From positions 1-57,972 of the forward strand of contig JAAYFF010000042.1 of the NCBI GenBank assembly GCA_012728375.1: 57,972 bases of DNA, in the 5' to 3' direction. The notes under the pieces are model-generated. The model saw only the letters and a program-made list of their open reading frames with translations. It was not told the DNA's origin and did no database searches. The stretch is from Bacillota bacterium (GTDB lineage: Bacteria > Bacillota > Dethiobacteria > DTU022 > UBA8154). The translations under genes were made by a program, and so were the position numbers. Shown one piece after another: positions 1-10,586 of the stretch (position 1 is its first letter; each line of letters begins with the position of its first letter).

Positions 1-23
1 ATGGCTTTGAGAGAACAAAAGTT

Positions 24-139
<116 letters not shown>

Positions 140-150
140 GTTAATTTTTA

Positions 151-194
151 AATAAGAGTTCTTTGTTTAGCATTGCAAAGAACTCTTATTTTAT
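151..194 (+). terminator. rRNA operon terminator
   Basis: A perfect 15-bp inverted repeat (151-165 against 176-190) encloses a 10-nt loop and runs into a T-rich tail. It lies 11 nt after the 5S end, so it should end the rRNA transcript. Confidence 0.93.
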
Positions 195-460
195 TATAAG
201 CATTCCGCATTAATGTTTTTTATTCACAAACAAATAAATATTGACGAAATGCCTGTAAAAAGGGATAATGAAAGATAAGAATTAAAATAATGAGGCGTTC
301 AGGAATTAACGATAGTTTTTTCTATTAATCACTTTTTCCTTATTCTTTTAAACAGCTTTTGGACTTGGTACGCAAAGTCAAAGATTGTCGCTTAATTTGC
401 ATTTAACTAGTTATTTTTAAGAAAATATAACTTAATTTTACCCCCGGGGAGCTGTTGTAC
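195..460 (+). promoter_or_regulatory. moaA upstream region with a sigma-A promoter
   Basis: This AT-rich gap contains a good housekeeping promoter: TTGACG (241-246), 17 nt, GATAAT (264-269). It would leave a leader of about 185 nt before moaA. Inside the leader are a short hairpin (GACTT/AAGTC, about 360-380) and a palindrome TAACTAGTTA near 405. I could not recognise a molybdenum-cofactor riboswitch or any other known leader RNA. No gene was seen here. Confidence 0.6.
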
Positions 461-1459
461 ATGCAGAAATTAACAGACCAGTATGGAAGAGAGGTAAACT
501 ATCTTCGCCTTTCCGTAACAGATAAGTGCAACCTCAGTTGCTTTTATTGTCGTTCTGATCCCGGAAAATGCGGTATTGAACCGGTAGAAGGAGCACTTAA
601 AGTAAAGGATTATTTAAAAATAGGCCGGATTGCAGCGGAACTGGGAATTCAACGAATCAGGCTAACAGGAGGTGAACCCCTTTTACATCCCGATATTTTG
701 AAAATAGTAAATGGCTTAGCAAATCTTGAGGGAGTTAAAGACCTTTCATTAACCACAAACGGAATTCTTCTGGAAGAAATGGCTCCTCGGTTAGCCAAAG
801 CGGGATTAAACAGGGTTAATATCAGCCTGGATTCCCTGGATGAATCCAATTTCCGCCAAATCACTAATGGCGGAAAACTGGCAAGCACGTTAAAGGGGAT
901 CGACTGTTCACTGGATGAGGGTTTGAAACCAGTCAAGATAAACGTGGTCCTGTTAAAAGGTATTAACGAGCACGAAATCGAAAGGTTTGTCCGGTTAACA
1001 CTTTGCCGTGAATTGGATGTTCGTTTTATTGAGTACATGCCTGTGGGCGGACAACATAGCAACTGGGCCAAATATTTTTTATCTCTGGACAAAGTCCTTG
1101 AGATTGCCCGGACTATCGCTCCCTTATCGGTAGTTGAAGGAAACCACGGCGGTGGGCCGGCCAGATACTGCCGCTTGGAAGGAGCTGTGGGGAAAATCGG
1201 ACTGATCTCTCCTTTAAGCCGCCATTTTTGTGATCGCTGTAACCGGCTCAGGGTTACCGCGGACGGCAAAATAAAGCCCTGCCTTTTTTCCGACCAGGAA
1301 CTGGATTTGCGTCCGTATCTTGACCAACCGGCACAATTGAAGGAAGTTTTTTTGGAAGCATTGAAACAGAAGCCCGATCCAAAGAATAGTGCCGGCAATT
1401 CCCTGGAAAGAATGAAACAATTTAAAGGAAAGCGCCCGATGATAAATATCGGCGGCTGA
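461..1459 (+). CDS. moaA: GTP 3',8-cyclase MoaA
   Basis: This radical SAM enzyme performs the first step of molybdenum cofactor synthesis, converting GTP to 3',8-cyclo-dihydro-GTP in the cytoplasm. The N-terminal SAM cluster motif CNLSCFYC is at residues 23-30. The second cluster motif near residue 255 (CDRC, then C about 14 residues later) and the terminal Gly-Gly are both present. At 332 aa it is full length. I chose ATG 461 because GGGGAG (446-451) is 9 nt upstream; a TTG at 455 would be too close to it. No other cofactor gene follows, so it stands alone behind its own promoter. The family is certain; the exact start is likely. Confidence 0.95.
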   Translation: MQKLTDQYGREVNYLRLSVTDKCNLSCFYCRSDPGKCGIEPVEGALKVKDYLKIGRIAAELGIQRIRLTGGEPLLHPDILKIVNGLANLEGVKDLSLTTNGILLEEMAPRLAKAGLNRVNISLDSLDESNFRQITNGGKLASTLKGIDCSLDEGLKPVKINVVLLKGINEHEIERFVRLTLCRELDVRFIEYMPVGGQHSNWAKYFLSLDKVLEIARTIAPLSVVEGNHGGGPARYCRLEGAVGKIGLISPLSRHFCDRCNRLRVTADGKIKPCLFSDQELDLRPYLDQPAQLKEVFLEALKQKPDPKNSAGNSLERMKQFKGKRPMINIGG

Positions 1460-1521
1460 CTACATTCATCTGAACAGAGCTTAAAATATAATAATTGATA
1501 AACTTAATAAAAAAAGCTTCA

Positions 1522-1632
1522 ATGTTTCAGGCCAAAGAAGATGTCTTTCTGGAAATAATCCGGTTGTGGATGCCAAGAGGAGGTTCTTCTAAAGAAGAAC
1601 TATTGAAATTGGCGATTTTAAAATTAAAATGA
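1522..1632 (+). CDS. possible 36-aa small protein, unknown
   Basis: A 36-codon frame lies between moaA and yebC: ATG at 1522, TGA at 1630-1632. The peptide begins MFQAKEDVFLEIIRLW, turns at PRGGSS and ends in a Leu/Lys helix (KEELLKLAILKLK). The composition looks like real protein, amphipathic at the end. The weakness is that no clear Shine-Dalgarno site precedes the ATG; an in-frame TTG at 1495 has none either. It could be a small protein, a remnant, or chance. I do not recognise the sequence. Confidence 0.3.
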   Translation: MFQAKEDVFLEIIRLWMPRGGSSKEELLKLAILKLK

Positions 1633-1656
1633 TTTTGTTTTGACAGGAGTGAAAAT

Positions 1657-2415
1657 ATGGCGGGACACTCAAAATGGGCAAATATAAAACACCGCAAAGC
1701 ACGTGCAGACGCTCAAAAAGGCAAGATTTTTACCAAGTTGGCCAGAGAAATTACGGTTGCAGCCAGGGAAGGTGGAGGAGATATTACTTCAAATTTTAGG
1801 TTAAGGCTGGCTGTCCAAAAAGCCCGGGAAGCCAATCTTCCCAGCGAAAATATTACAAGGGCGATACAAAGAGGCCTGGGGGAGATTGAAGGGGTAGAAT
1901 TTGAACAAATCACTTATGAAGGTTACGGCCCTGGAGGCATAGCTGTTTTAATTGAAATTATGACCGATAATCGCAACAGGACAGCCCCGGAAATCCGCCA
2001 CATTTTTTCACGCCGGGGAGGCAGTATGGGAGAATCCGGTTGCGTTGCCTGGATGTTTAAACGAAAAGGTTACTTCACGCTGGATAAGGAAAAAGCTTTA
2101 TTGCCGGAAGATGATTTAATGATGATAGCTCTTGAAAACGGAGCAGAGGACTTTAAAGAAGAGGATGGCAATTATATTATTATTTCACCTCCGGAGCAAT
2201 TTGAAAGCATAAGGGAAGCTTTCCTGGAAAAGAAAATTGAGTTTAGTTCGGCAGAAGTAACGATGGTGCCGGAAAACACTATTCTCCTTGAAGATCCGGA
2301 AGAAGCTGCCAAAGCGCTTCGCCTTCTGGAAGCTCTTGAGGAACATGATGATGTCCAGAATGTGTATGCAAATTTTGATATACCGGACGAAATCATGCAA
2401 TCCTTAGAAACTTGA
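1657..2415 (+). CDS. yebC: YebC/PmpR-type protein
   Basis: The N-terminus MAGHSKWANIKHRK is the family signature and the 252-aa length is standard. YebC-family proteins are cytoplasmic. They have long been annotated as transcriptional regulators, and some members have more recently been linked to translation of proline-rich stretches. Which role applies here cannot be read from the sequence. AGGAG lies about 7 nt before the ATG. It sits ahead of the bofC-like gene and ruvCAB, the usual arrangement in this bacterial group, and YebC next to ruv genes is common well beyond Firmicutes. Confidence 0.95.
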   Translation: MAGHSKWANIKHRKARADAQKGKIFTKLAREITVAAREGGGDITSNFRLRLAVQKAREANLPSENITRAIQRGLGEIEGVEFEQITYEGYGPGGIAVLIEIMTDNRNRTAPEIRHIFSRRGGSMGESGCVAWMFKRKGYFTLDKEKALLPEDDLMMIALENGAEDFKEEDGNYIIISPPEQFESIREAFLEKKIEFSSAEVTMVPENTILLEDPEEAAKALRLLEALEEHDDVQNVYANFDIPDEIMQSLET

Positions 2416-2479
2416 TTTGCCGGGAGTAAAATCACCTTTTGCGGGGAAAGATAAAATAATCTTCCCGGAGGTGATGCAT

Positions 2480-2887
2480 TTGTCCGGCAAAGGAGTACAC
2501 TCCCGGCCCAAAAAAATTTTTTTACTGTGTTTGTTCTGTTTTATCTTAGCCTTTATTTTTGCAAATATGACAAAACACAATATAATGCAGAACGAAAACA
2601 ATAAAATGGATGAGGACAGCAGGCTTCAGTATGAAGAGGACGCTCCGAAAAATACGAAACATAAGGAAGAAATAACCTTAGAGCAAAGTAATCCGGAACC
2701 AGAGTTTTTCCTAGGTATTTACGGTGACCGAATTGCTGTTTATTCCAGGCGCTCCACAGGTGAGGTTATCTTGGAAGAAGTCCTTCCCTATCCGGTAAAA
2801 AATGTTTATTATGATGAGCTAACCAGGGGAATTCCCTTTCTCAATCAAGAGGAAAAACTTTCGCTTTTGGAAAACTTGACTTCATGA
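2480..2887 (+). CDS. BofC C-terminal-domain-like membrane-anchored protein
   Basis: The protein has a short basic N-terminus, one membrane segment (about residues 12-30), a charged low-complexity linker, then a domain beginning FLGIYGDRIAVY and ending near the C-terminus. That domain resembles the C-terminal domain of BofC, the B. subtilis forespore protein that restrains the SpoIVB protease signalling to sigma-K. I place the start at TTG 2480 because GGAGGTGA (2467-2474) sits 5 nt upstream; the frame stays open back to 2417. It is about 135 aa. The role in sporulation checkpoint control is inferred from domain similarity and from sigK in the same window. Confidence 0.7.
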   Translation: MSGKGVHSRPKKIFLLCLFCFILAFIFANMTKHNIMQNENNKMDEDSRLQYEEDAPKNTKHKEEITLEQSNPEPEFFLGIYGDRIAVYSRRSTGEVILEEVLPYPVKNVYYDELTRGIPFLNQEEKLSLLENLTS

Positions 2888-2977
2888 AACATCTTTTCTT
2901 GAGTGCTTTTCGGGCAGGGAAAAGGTGTTTTTTTGTAGAATGTAGTATACGTGGAATAATAATACAGGAGAAGCTTA

Positions 2978-3475
2978 ATGTTAACTCTTGGTATCGACCC
3001 TGGTTTGGCTACTACCGGATATGGTCTTGTTGCAGACACCAACGGACATCTTCAGGCCGTTGATTATGGCTATATCGATACTCAGCCTGATTTACCATTG
3101 CCCGAACGTCTTTTAATAATATTTCGCGACGTGAAGTCACTGCTGGAAAAGTACTCACCAAATGCAATGTCCATCGAACAGTTGTTTTTTTGCAAAAATA
3201 CCCGGACAGCCCTGCAGGTTGGACAGGCAAGGGGAGTTATCATTGCAGCGGCAGCCCAGTTGGGATGCCCTGTTTACGAATATACTCCTCTCCAGGTCAA
3301 GCAATCCATTGCTGGTTATGGAAAGGCTGATAAAAAACAGGTGCAACAGATGGTTCGTCTCATCCTCAAGCTAAAAGAAGTGCCTAAACCTGATGATGTC
3401 GCGGACGCTCTTGCTATAGCCGTCAATCATATCCAAATATCTAAATGGCACAAACTGCTGGAAACCCAGAAATAA
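2978..3475 (+). CDS. ruvC: Holliday junction endonuclease RuvC
   Basis: RuvC cuts Holliday junctions symmetrically during recombinational repair, working with RuvAB. The acidic metal-binding residues are recognisable: D7 in the GIDPG start, E67 in SIEQ, and D140/D143 in PDDVADA. Its 165 aa match the usual length. It opens ruvC-ruvA-ruvB in canonical order, 62 nt before ruvA. AGGAG lies upstream of the ATG. Confidence 0.97.
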   Translation: MLTLGIDPGLATTGYGLVADTNGHLQAVDYGYIDTQPDLPLPERLLIIFRDVKSLLEKYSPNAMSIEQLFFCKNTRTALQVGQARGVIIAAAAQLGCPVYEYTPLQVKQSIAGYGKADKKQVQQMVRLILKLKEVPKPDDVADALAIAVNHIQISKWHKLLETQK

Positions 3476-3538
3476 TATGTTTTTTTGTAAGCTGCCTCCG
3501 GCTTTTGTTAACCTGCCCCAAAGAAGTGCGGTGAAAAA

Positions 3539-4126
3539 ATGCTTGATTTTATTAAAGGAACGCTCAAGGAAAGTCACCCACAGTATGTGATTATAGACTG
3601 GATGGGACTGGGAATAAAGGTACAAATACCGGCTTCTTTGTATTTTAAGGCACCTCCGGCTGGTGGTGTAATAACTCTTTTTACTCATTTACACGTAAAA
3701 GACGATGGAATTAATATTTATGGATTTTTAAACGGTGAAGACAGAAATTTTTTTAAGGTTCTTTTGGGAGTAAGCGGTATCGGGCCAAAGCTGGCACTAT
3801 CGTTAATGGGACATCTGACCTTGTCACAGTTGTACAGCTCAATTTCCAGGGAGGAAATACAGGTTTTGACCAATGTGCCGGGAATAGGACAAAAAACCGC
3901 CAGACGCCTGGTATACGAGCTTAAGGAAAAGCTGGATTTTGACAAAGGAGCCGTCTCGCCCGTTCACGATGAGGAGCTTGAAGTATGGAAAGGTGTTGAA
4001 GAGGCTCTCCTTTCCCTGGGTTATTCGGCAACAGAAATTACAGTGGTCAAAAATAAATTGAAAGACATTACGGGGCTGCAAATGGAGGATCTTTTTAGAA
4101 AAGCACTGGTTTTGCTGGGGAAATAA
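3539..4126 (+). CDS. ruvA: Holliday junction branch-migration protein RuvA
   Basis: RuvA is the DNA-binding tetramer that holds the four-way junction and loads RuvB. The sequence has the N-terminal OB-fold start (MLDFIKGTL), two helix-hairpin-helix motifs in the middle (VSGIGPKLAL and VPGIGQKTARR), and the C-terminal RuvB-contacting helices. At 195 aa it is complete. It lies between ruvC and ruvB, with a 33-nt gap to ruvB. Confidence 0.97.
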   Translation: MLDFIKGTLKESHPQYVIIDWMGLGIKVQIPASLYFKAPPAGGVITLFTHLHVKDDGINIYGFLNGEDRNFFKVLLGVSGIGPKLALSLMGHLTLSQLYSSISREEIQVLTNVPGIGQKTARRLVYELKEKLDFDKGAVSPVHDEELEVWKGVEEALLSLGYSATEITVVKNKLKDITGLQMEDLFRKALVLLGK

Positions 4127-4159
4127 TTAACCGAAACGGTCTGGTGGGATGATGCAGAA

Positions 4160-5176
4160 GTGGATGAAAGAATTATTTCTTCCCGTTTAAAAAACGAAGA
4201 GGACCAATATGAGACCGCTCTCAGGCCTGAAAAACTTGAAGATTTTATCGGACAAGATAACCTGAAGGAAAAACTAAGCATCTATATTCGGGCAGCCAGG
4301 GAGCGAGGCGAGCCGCTGGATCATGTTTTGCTCCACGGCCCTCCGGGTTTGGGTAAAACAACTCTGGCCAACATTATCGCCAGGGAAATGGGTGTCAATA
4401 TCAGGATTACCTCCGGGCCGGCCATAGAAAGGCCCGGAGATCTGGCAGCCCTGTTAACAAACCTTGCCCCCAAAGATATTCTTTTTATAGACGAAATACA
4501 CCGTCTGCACCGCACTGTGGAGGAGATCCTTTATCCGGCTATGGAAGATTTCGCCTTGGATATTATTATTGGAAAAGGACCGGGCGCCCGTTCTTTACGC
4601 CTGGACCTGGCTCATTTTACATTAATCGGTGCAACCACAAGGGCCGGATTGTTATCTTCACCGTTAAGAGACCGGTTTGGCATTATCGAAAGGCTGGATT
4701 TTTATAGTGTGCAATCCCTGAGCAAGATCCTTGAACGCTCGGCAGCCCTTCTTGGAGTAACTATAGACCGTGCCGGCACAGAAAAAATTGCCCTGGCCTC
4801 CAGGGGAACTCCACGTATTGCCAACAGGTTGCTTAAAAGGGTAAGAGACTATGCCCAGGTTAGGGCTAATAACCTGGTAACCTCAAAAGTCGCGGATGAA
4901 GCCCTGCAAATAATGGAAATCGATGCCCTTGGACTGGATAAGACCGATTATCTCCTCCTTAGCACTATTATTGAAAAATTCGATGGAGGACCTGTGGGAT
5001 TGGAGACGATTGCCGCTTCTCTTAATGAGGAGGCAGGTACAATTGAAGAAATTTACGAACCTTACTTAATGAAAGTCGGTTTTTTAAAACGGACTCCCAG
5101 AGGAAGAGTGGTCACAGACAAACTGTATTCTCATCTGAATATTCATCGAGATAAGTATAAACAACAAAGCCTTTAG
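4160..5176 (+). CDS. ruvB: Holliday junction branch-migration ATPase RuvB
   Basis: RuvB is the hexameric AAA+ motor that drives branch migration. Walker A (GPPGLGKTT) is near residue 60 and Walker B (FIDEIH) near 109-114. Sensor 1 GATTRAG and the C-terminal winged-helix domain follow. At 338 aa it is full length. GTG 4160 gives the usual N-terminus; GGTGGGA lies about 11 nt upstream. Confidence 0.97.
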   Translation: MDERIISSRLKNEEDQYETALRPEKLEDFIGQDNLKEKLSIYIRAARERGEPLDHVLLHGPPGLGKTTLANIIAREMGVNIRITSGPAIERPGDLAALLTNLAPKDILFIDEIHRLHRTVEEILYPAMEDFALDIIIGKGPGARSLRLDLAHFTLIGATTRAGLLSSPLRDRFGIIERLDFYSVQSLSKILERSAALLGVTIDRAGTEKIALASRGTPRIANRLLKRVRDYAQVRANNLVTSKVADEALQIMEIDALGLDKTDYLLLSTIIEKFDGGPVGLETIAASLNEEAGTIEEIYEPYLMKVGFLKRTPRGRVVTDKLYSHLNIHRDKYKQQSL

Positions 5177-5214
5177 GAATAAATATTTATAAAATCTTAT
5201 TCAGAGGGAATTTT

Positions 5215-5244
5215 ATGAGCAATCACAAAATGCGGAAGGAATAA
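5215..5244 (+). other. 9-codon leader ORF before queH
   Basis: ATG 5215 follows GAGGGA with good spacing and reads MSNHKMRKE before TAA at 5242-5244, three nt before the queH ATG. The queH ribosome site lies inside this mini-frame. Translational coupling is possible but unproven. Confidence 0.3.
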
Positions 5245-5247
5245 AGG

Positions 5248-5802
5248 ATGGGCAAACCAATACTTTTGCATATCTGTTGTGCTCCGTGTAGCATTGCCAG
5301 CCTGAAGGTTTTTAAAGAAAATGGCTTTGAACTTTTCGGTTTCTTTTTTAACCCGAATATTCACCCTTACCGGGAATTTGTTCGCAGAAAAGAAACTCTG
5401 CACCGGTTTTTAGAAGAAGAAAAAATACCTTTTTTCATTGAGGATGACTACCTTCTGGAAGACTTTTTAAGAATGGTAGTCAACCGGGAAAAAGAGCGAT
5501 GTACATATTGCTATCGCCTGCGCCTTGATGCAGCGGCTCGCTTTGCTGCAGAAAAGGGACTTAATTGTTTTTCAACGACACTATTAATCAGCCCGTACCA
5601 AAAACATGAAAAGATAAAGGAAATTGGGGAAGAAATGGCAGCCAAATACGGTATCTCATTTACTTATAGGGATCTTCGCCCCTTTTTCCGGGAAAGCATG
5701 CGCATGGCCAGAGAAAGGGGAATGTACATGCAAGGTTACTGCGGCTGTATCTTTAGCGAAAAGGAACGGTATGAGAAAAAAGCCCAAAATAAACAATCTT
5801 AA
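5248..5802 (+). CDS. queH: epoxyqueuosine reductase QueH
   Basis: QueH (the former DUF208 family) reduces epoxyqueuosine to queuosine in tRNA and replaces the unrelated QueG. Paired cysteines typical of the family are visible: HICCAPC at residues 8-14, RCTYC with C85 and C88, and GYCGC with C165 and C167. These bind an Fe-S cluster and a second metal in characterised members. Its 184 aa are standard. The context is strong: queA and tgt, the earlier steps of the same pathway, lie a few kb downstream. Confidence 0.93.
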   Translation: MGKPILLHICCAPCSIASLKVFKENGFELFGFFFNPNIHPYREFVRRKETLHRFLEEEKIPFFIEDDYLLEDFLRMVVNREKERCTYCYRLRLDAAARFAAEKGLNCFSTTLLISPYQKHEKIKEIGEEMAAKYGISFTYRDLRPFFRESMRMARERGMYMQGYCGCIFSEKERYEKKAQNKQS

Positions 5803-5882
5803 TCAAAATTAAAAGTAGATATCTACTGACCTGATAGTGTTGTTGCGTAATCTTACATCATTAACAATTGAGGGAGATCGTT

Positions 5883-6104
5883 GTGTTTGGTTTTGACAGC
5901 ATTGGTAAAACACTGCTCGTTATAGGAGGCGTCATTGCCCTGACAGGCATCCTTTTTCTGCTTTTGGGACGGGTGGGACTCGGTCGTCTTCCGGGTGATA
6001 TTTTAATTAAAAGGGAAAATCTGACGATCTTTTTTCCCATTACAACCATGATTGTCATCAGCATCCTGTTAACCTTATTTTTTAATATTTTTAGGAGATT
6101 TTAA
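5883..6104 (+). CDS. DUF2905 family membrane protein
   Basis: This small protein of 73 aa has two membrane segments (about residues 8-30 and 47-70) joined by the GRLPGDI(L)IKREN-type loop that marks DUF2905. The family is widespread and its function unknown. I prefer GTG 5883 because AGGGAG (5871-5876) lies 6 nt before it; a TTG at 5868 is in frame but lacks a site. It sits just before spoIID, a common arrangement in Clostridia. Confidence 0.85.
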   Translation: MFGFDSIGKTLLVIGGVIALTGILFLLLGRVGLGRLPGDILIKRENLTIFFPITTMIVISILLTLFFNIFRRF

Positions 6105-6121
6105 GGAGACTTTAAGGAGAC
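6089..6121 (+). repeat. three tandem Shine-Dalgarno-like units before spoIID
   Basis: The unit TTTAAGGAGAC occurs at 6100-6110 and 6111-6121, preceded by an imperfect copy. The last AAGGAG is correctly spaced from ATG 6128; the others overlap the end of the preceding gene. Confidence 0.8.
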
Positions 6122-6127
6122 TTTAAT

Positions 6128-7543
6128 ATGACGACAGCCCGAAACCGTTTTTTTGTTTTTTCCTTTTACCTGTTCCTGGCAGGTATACTTCTTTTATTAT
6201 CGCCTTTTCATTCTGCAAATGTTTCCGCTTTTTCGCCGGCAGAGTTGGAAGTGGGGATAACCCTGCAAGACAACTTTTTGCGGCTCTCTTTTTCAGGAAG
6301 CTTTAGGCTGGTGGAACAAAGCAGCGGAATGGTTGCAGATATACCTCCTGGAGAATATACATTTCTGCCATCAGAAAGCGGCATTGAAATTAATGGCCGG
6401 GAAGGAAGCTCTGTTTTTTTGAGCAGCCCCCTTCTTCTGGAATCTCTTGCCGTTTCTGCAGACTCTGTTTTTGAGGTAAAAAACGCCAGTTACGGAAAAG
6501 AATACAGGGGCGAACTTAAAATATTTTGTGACGGGAGCAGTAGGCGGATTATCGCGGTTAATGTTATTGATTTGGAAGCATATCTCCGGGGAGTTGTCCC
6601 TAAAGAAATGCCCCCCTCCTGGGGGAATTACGGGGGAATGGAGGCTTTGAAAGCACAGGCTGTTGCTGCCAGGACCTATGCCCTTTACCACCGGAGCCGT
6701 CAACGTCACAGCGGGTACCATATTTGCGACAACCAGCATTGTCAAGTTTATGGAGGCAAAAATGCCGAATCGCCCAATACGGACCTGGCGGTCTCTGAAA
6801 CGAGGGGAGAAATACTTGCCTATAAAGGAACAGTTATTGAGCCTGTTTACCATGCTACAAACGGCGGATTTACCGAAGAATCCCAGAATGTTTGGGTTAA
6901 CTCTTTTCCCTATTTCCGTTCAGAACCGGATCCTTATGACGACCCTAATAATCCCCTTGGGCTCAACAATATGGTAATACACACCCATGCTACCTGGGAA
7001 GCAGAGATTCCCTCCCGAAAAGCAGCCGCTCTTTTTTCTTCCAGGGGAATTACCGGTATCAGCCAGGTAGAGCGTATTGTAATCGGCTCCTCTTTTCCCA
7101 GCGGGAGAGTTAATGAACTGATATTCCAAGGAAACGGGGGAAAGACTGTTTCCCTCTTTAAAGAACAGATTAGAACAGCGCTGGGAGTGGAAAAGATAAA
7201 AAGCCAGCTTTTTACCGTCAACGAGAAGCCTGAGCCAAGGGTATGGATCGTTTCCAGCAGCAACGGAATTGCTAAAAAAGAAAACTTTGCCGGTCTGGAT
7301 GGAAAATGGGCTGTCGGGCAGGCCGGGTTAAAAAGGATGCTCAGGGGGGATCGTTTTTCCGTCCTCGGTTCCGGTGAATCTTCTTATGTTCCCTATGCTT
7401 CCTTTATTTTTAAAGGCCGCGGCTTCGGGCACGGAATAGGAATGAGCCAGAACGGAGCCTACAATCGTTCCAGGCAGGGACACGGGTACCAGGATATTCT
7501 TTCTTTTTACTATCCCGGAACAGAGATTATATCTGCATATTGA
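6128..7543 (+). CDS. spoIID: SpoIID/LytB-domain sporulation protein
   Basis: SpoIID proteins are membrane-anchored lytic transglycosylases that, with SpoIIP, thin septal peptidoglycan during forespore engulfment. The protein has an N-terminal signal/anchor (about residues 8-32). The SpoIID core contains YLRGVVPKEMPPSW, ALKAQAVAARTYA and, near the end, GRGFGHGIGMSQ(N)GA followed by YYPGTEI. At 471 aa it is longer than B. subtilis SpoIID because of its N-terminal region. A paralogue of the LytB-like group is possible, but the sporulation setting supports this call. Confidence 0.85.
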   Translation: MTTARNRFFVFSFYLFLAGILLLLSPFHSANVSAFSPAELEVGITLQDNFLRLSFSGSFRLVEQSSGMVADIPPGEYTFLPSESGIEINGREGSSVFLSSPLLLESLAVSADSVFEVKNASYGKEYRGELKIFCDGSSRRIIAVNVIDLEAYLRGVVPKEMPPSWGNYGGMEALKAQAVAARTYALYHRSRQRHSGYHICDNQHCQVYGGKNAESPNTDLAVSETRGEILAYKGTVIEPVYHATNGGFTEESQNVWVNSFPYFRSEPDPYDDPNNPLGLNNMVIHTHATWEAEIPSRKAAALFSSRGITGISQVERIVIGSSFPSGRVNELIFQGNGGKTVSLFKEQIRTALGVEKIKSQLFTVNEKPEPRVWIVSSSNGIAKKENFAGLDGKWAVGQAGLKRMLRGDRFSVLGSGESSYVPYASFIFKGRGFGHGIGMSQNGAYNRSRQGHGYQDILSFYYPGTEIISAY

Positions 7544-7562
7544 GAGGGAAAAGTGCCATAGA

Positions 7563-8594
7563 ATGCTGAAAACAGAAGATTTTACTTACCACCTCCCTGC
7601 TGAGCTTATTGCGCAGGAACCCCTGCCCGAGAGAGACCATTCCAGGCTTTTACTCTTTCACCGCAAAACAGGCGAGCTGGAACATCATTTCTTTTACGAT
7701 TTGCCATCTTTGCTGGAGCCAGGCGATCTGCTCGTTTTAAACGATACAAGAGTGCTCCCTGCTCGTCTTTTTGGACGAAAAAAGAATGGAACCGGCCGTG
7801 TGGAAATACTGCTGCTGCGTTCCTTGAACGACTCTACTTGGGAAATTATTTGTTCTCCGGGGAAAAAAGCCCGTCCCGGCGCGCAGTTTATTTTTGAAGA
7901 AGGCCGGCTGGAAGGAGAAATACTGGAAGTTCTTAAGTCCGGAAATAGAATTATTTCCTTTAAAACTTTTGGCAATCACCTTTCTTCCCTTCTTAACGAG
8001 CTGGGGAAAACTCCCCTTCCCCCTTATATCAAGAAAGAACTGCAGGACAAGGAGCGTTATCAGACTGTTTACTCCCGGGAAAATGGTTCTGCTGCCGCAC
8101 CCACAGCAGGGCTTCACTTTACCCCTCTTGTCTTTAAAAAACTACAACAACGGGGCATTGATTGGGTTTTTTTGACCTTGCATATTGGACTTGGCACCTT
8201 TCGTCCGGTAAAGACAGAGTTTATTGAAGATCATCAGATGCACAGCGAATATTACTCCATCTCCGGTGCTGCGGTGGAAAAAATCAATCAAACAAAAAAA
8301 GCTGGAGGAAGAGTAATCGCCGTAGGAACAACTTGCTGCCGCGTGCTGGAAACGCAATGCGATGAAAAAGGCCTGCTGCGGGAAGGGAAGGGAGAAACAG
8401 ATCTTTTTATTTACCCGGGTTACCAGATTAAAGCTACTGATGCCCTTTTGACGAACTTTCACCTCCCCCGTTCCACGCTTTTAATGCTCGTTTCCGCTTT
8501 TGCCGGAAGGGAGAATATTTTGCGGGCATATAATGAAGCAGTGCGTTTAAAATACCGTTTTTATAGTTTTGGAGATTGCATGTTGCTTATTTAG
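7563..8594 (+). CDS. queA: S-adenosylmethionine:tRNA ribosyltransferase-isomerase QueA
   Basis: QueA moves the ribosyl part of SAM onto preQ1 in tRNA, forming epoxyqueuosine. The N-terminus (DFTYHLPAELIAQEPL..RDHSRL) and the motif ENGSAAAPTAGLHFT are diagnostic. At 343 aa it is complete. It is followed after 78 nt by tgt, which performs the preceding step, and preceded by queH, which performs the following one. Confidence 0.97.
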   Translation: MLKTEDFTYHLPAELIAQEPLPERDHSRLLLFHRKTGELEHHFFYDLPSLLEPGDLLVLNDTRVLPARLFGRKKNGTGRVEILLLRSLNDSTWEIICSPGKKARPGAQFIFEEGRLEGEILEVLKSGNRIISFKTFGNHLSSLLNELGKTPLPPYIKKELQDKERYQTVYSRENGSAAAPTAGLHFTPLVFKKLQQRGIDWVFLTLHIGLGTFRPVKTEFIEDHQMHSEYYSISGAAVEKINQTKKAGGRVIAVGTTCCRVLETQCDEKGLLREGKGETDLFIYPGYQIKATDALLTNFHLPRSTLLMLVSAFAGRENILRAYNEAVRLKYRFYSFGDCMLLI

Positions 8595-8626
8595 AGACAG
8601 GAAATTAATGAAAAAAGCGGCTGGAT

Positions 8627-8655
8627 TTGACATCCAACTTTTTCTCACTTATACT
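8627..8655 (+). promoter_or_regulatory. sigma-A promoter for tgt
   Basis: TTGACA (8627-8632), 17 nt, TATACT (8650-8655). Transcription would start about 10 nt before the tgt ATG, giving a very short leader. This gives tgt-yajC its own promoter. Confidence 0.75.
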
Positions 8656-8663
8656 TGGGGTAA

Positions 8664-10075
<1,412 letters not shown>

Positions 10076-10178
10076 AAAGCATATTTTAAAAAAAGATACA
10101 TATATAAGCAGTAGAAGGGGCCTCCCGCACAGTTTTTCCAGGCCCCGTCCATTTATTAAACTTGAGGAGGTTATCGCA

Positions 10179-10586
10179 ATGATGAGAAAAACCCGCTCCT
10201 CGGTTCAAAACGGGATGCTGCTTACAAGTCCGGAACCTTTGGTCCTGTGTAGAGGCCTGCTTGTAACAATGGCCTTTTCCTTTATCCTGCTGCTTTTCAA
10301 TACATTATTGTTTTTTTTCTTTCCTTTATCTGAACTTTTTGTGCCGTACTTCATTTTTGGATTTACTTTGATCAGTATACTGGTTGGTTCAGTTTACATC
10401 GGAAAACGGGTCGAAAAAAAAGGTTGGCTTAAAGGCGGAATGCTGGGCCTTATCTATGTCCTCATACTAATTATTCTTAGTTTTACTTGTCTGCCTGGTC
10501 TGGCATTTAATTTAAACATTTTTACCAAGCTTTTTATTGGTTTTGCTTTTGGAACAATTGGTGGAATACTGGGCATTAATTCTTAA
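10179..10586 (+). CDS. TIGR04086 (YrzE-like) four-helix membrane protein
   Basis: This 135-aa protein has four predicted membrane helices and little else. Length, topology and position behind yajC match the TIGR04086/YrzE family of Firmicutes, whose function is unknown. The start is set by GAGGAGG (10164-10170) 8 nt before ATG 10179; the frame stays open upstream but lacks a site. Its stop overlaps that of the convergent GDT1 gene through a shared TTAA. Confidence 0.78.
   Translation: MMRKTRSSVQNGMLLTSPEPLVLCRGLLVTMAFSFILLLFNTLLFFFFPLSELFVPYFIFGFTLISILVGSVYIGKRVEKKGWLKGGMLGLIYVLILIILSFTCLPGLAFNLNIFTKLFIGFAFGTIGGILGINS

Noticed and set aside
270-460. Molybdenum-cofactor riboswitch before moaA
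   Set aside because: The leader is long enough, but none of the conserved Moco RNA core was recognised.
649-1398. 249-codon frame on the - strand inside moaA
   Set aside because: It is the antisense shadow of moaA; no family resemblance and no ribosome site. Other long antisense frames (for example 6371-6853 and 19922-20470) were dropped for the same reason.
10117-10147. GGGGCCT/AGGCCCC hairpin before the TIGR04086 gene
   Set aside because: The 7-bp stem has a 16-nt loop and no T-run. It may be chance; I do not call it a terminator.
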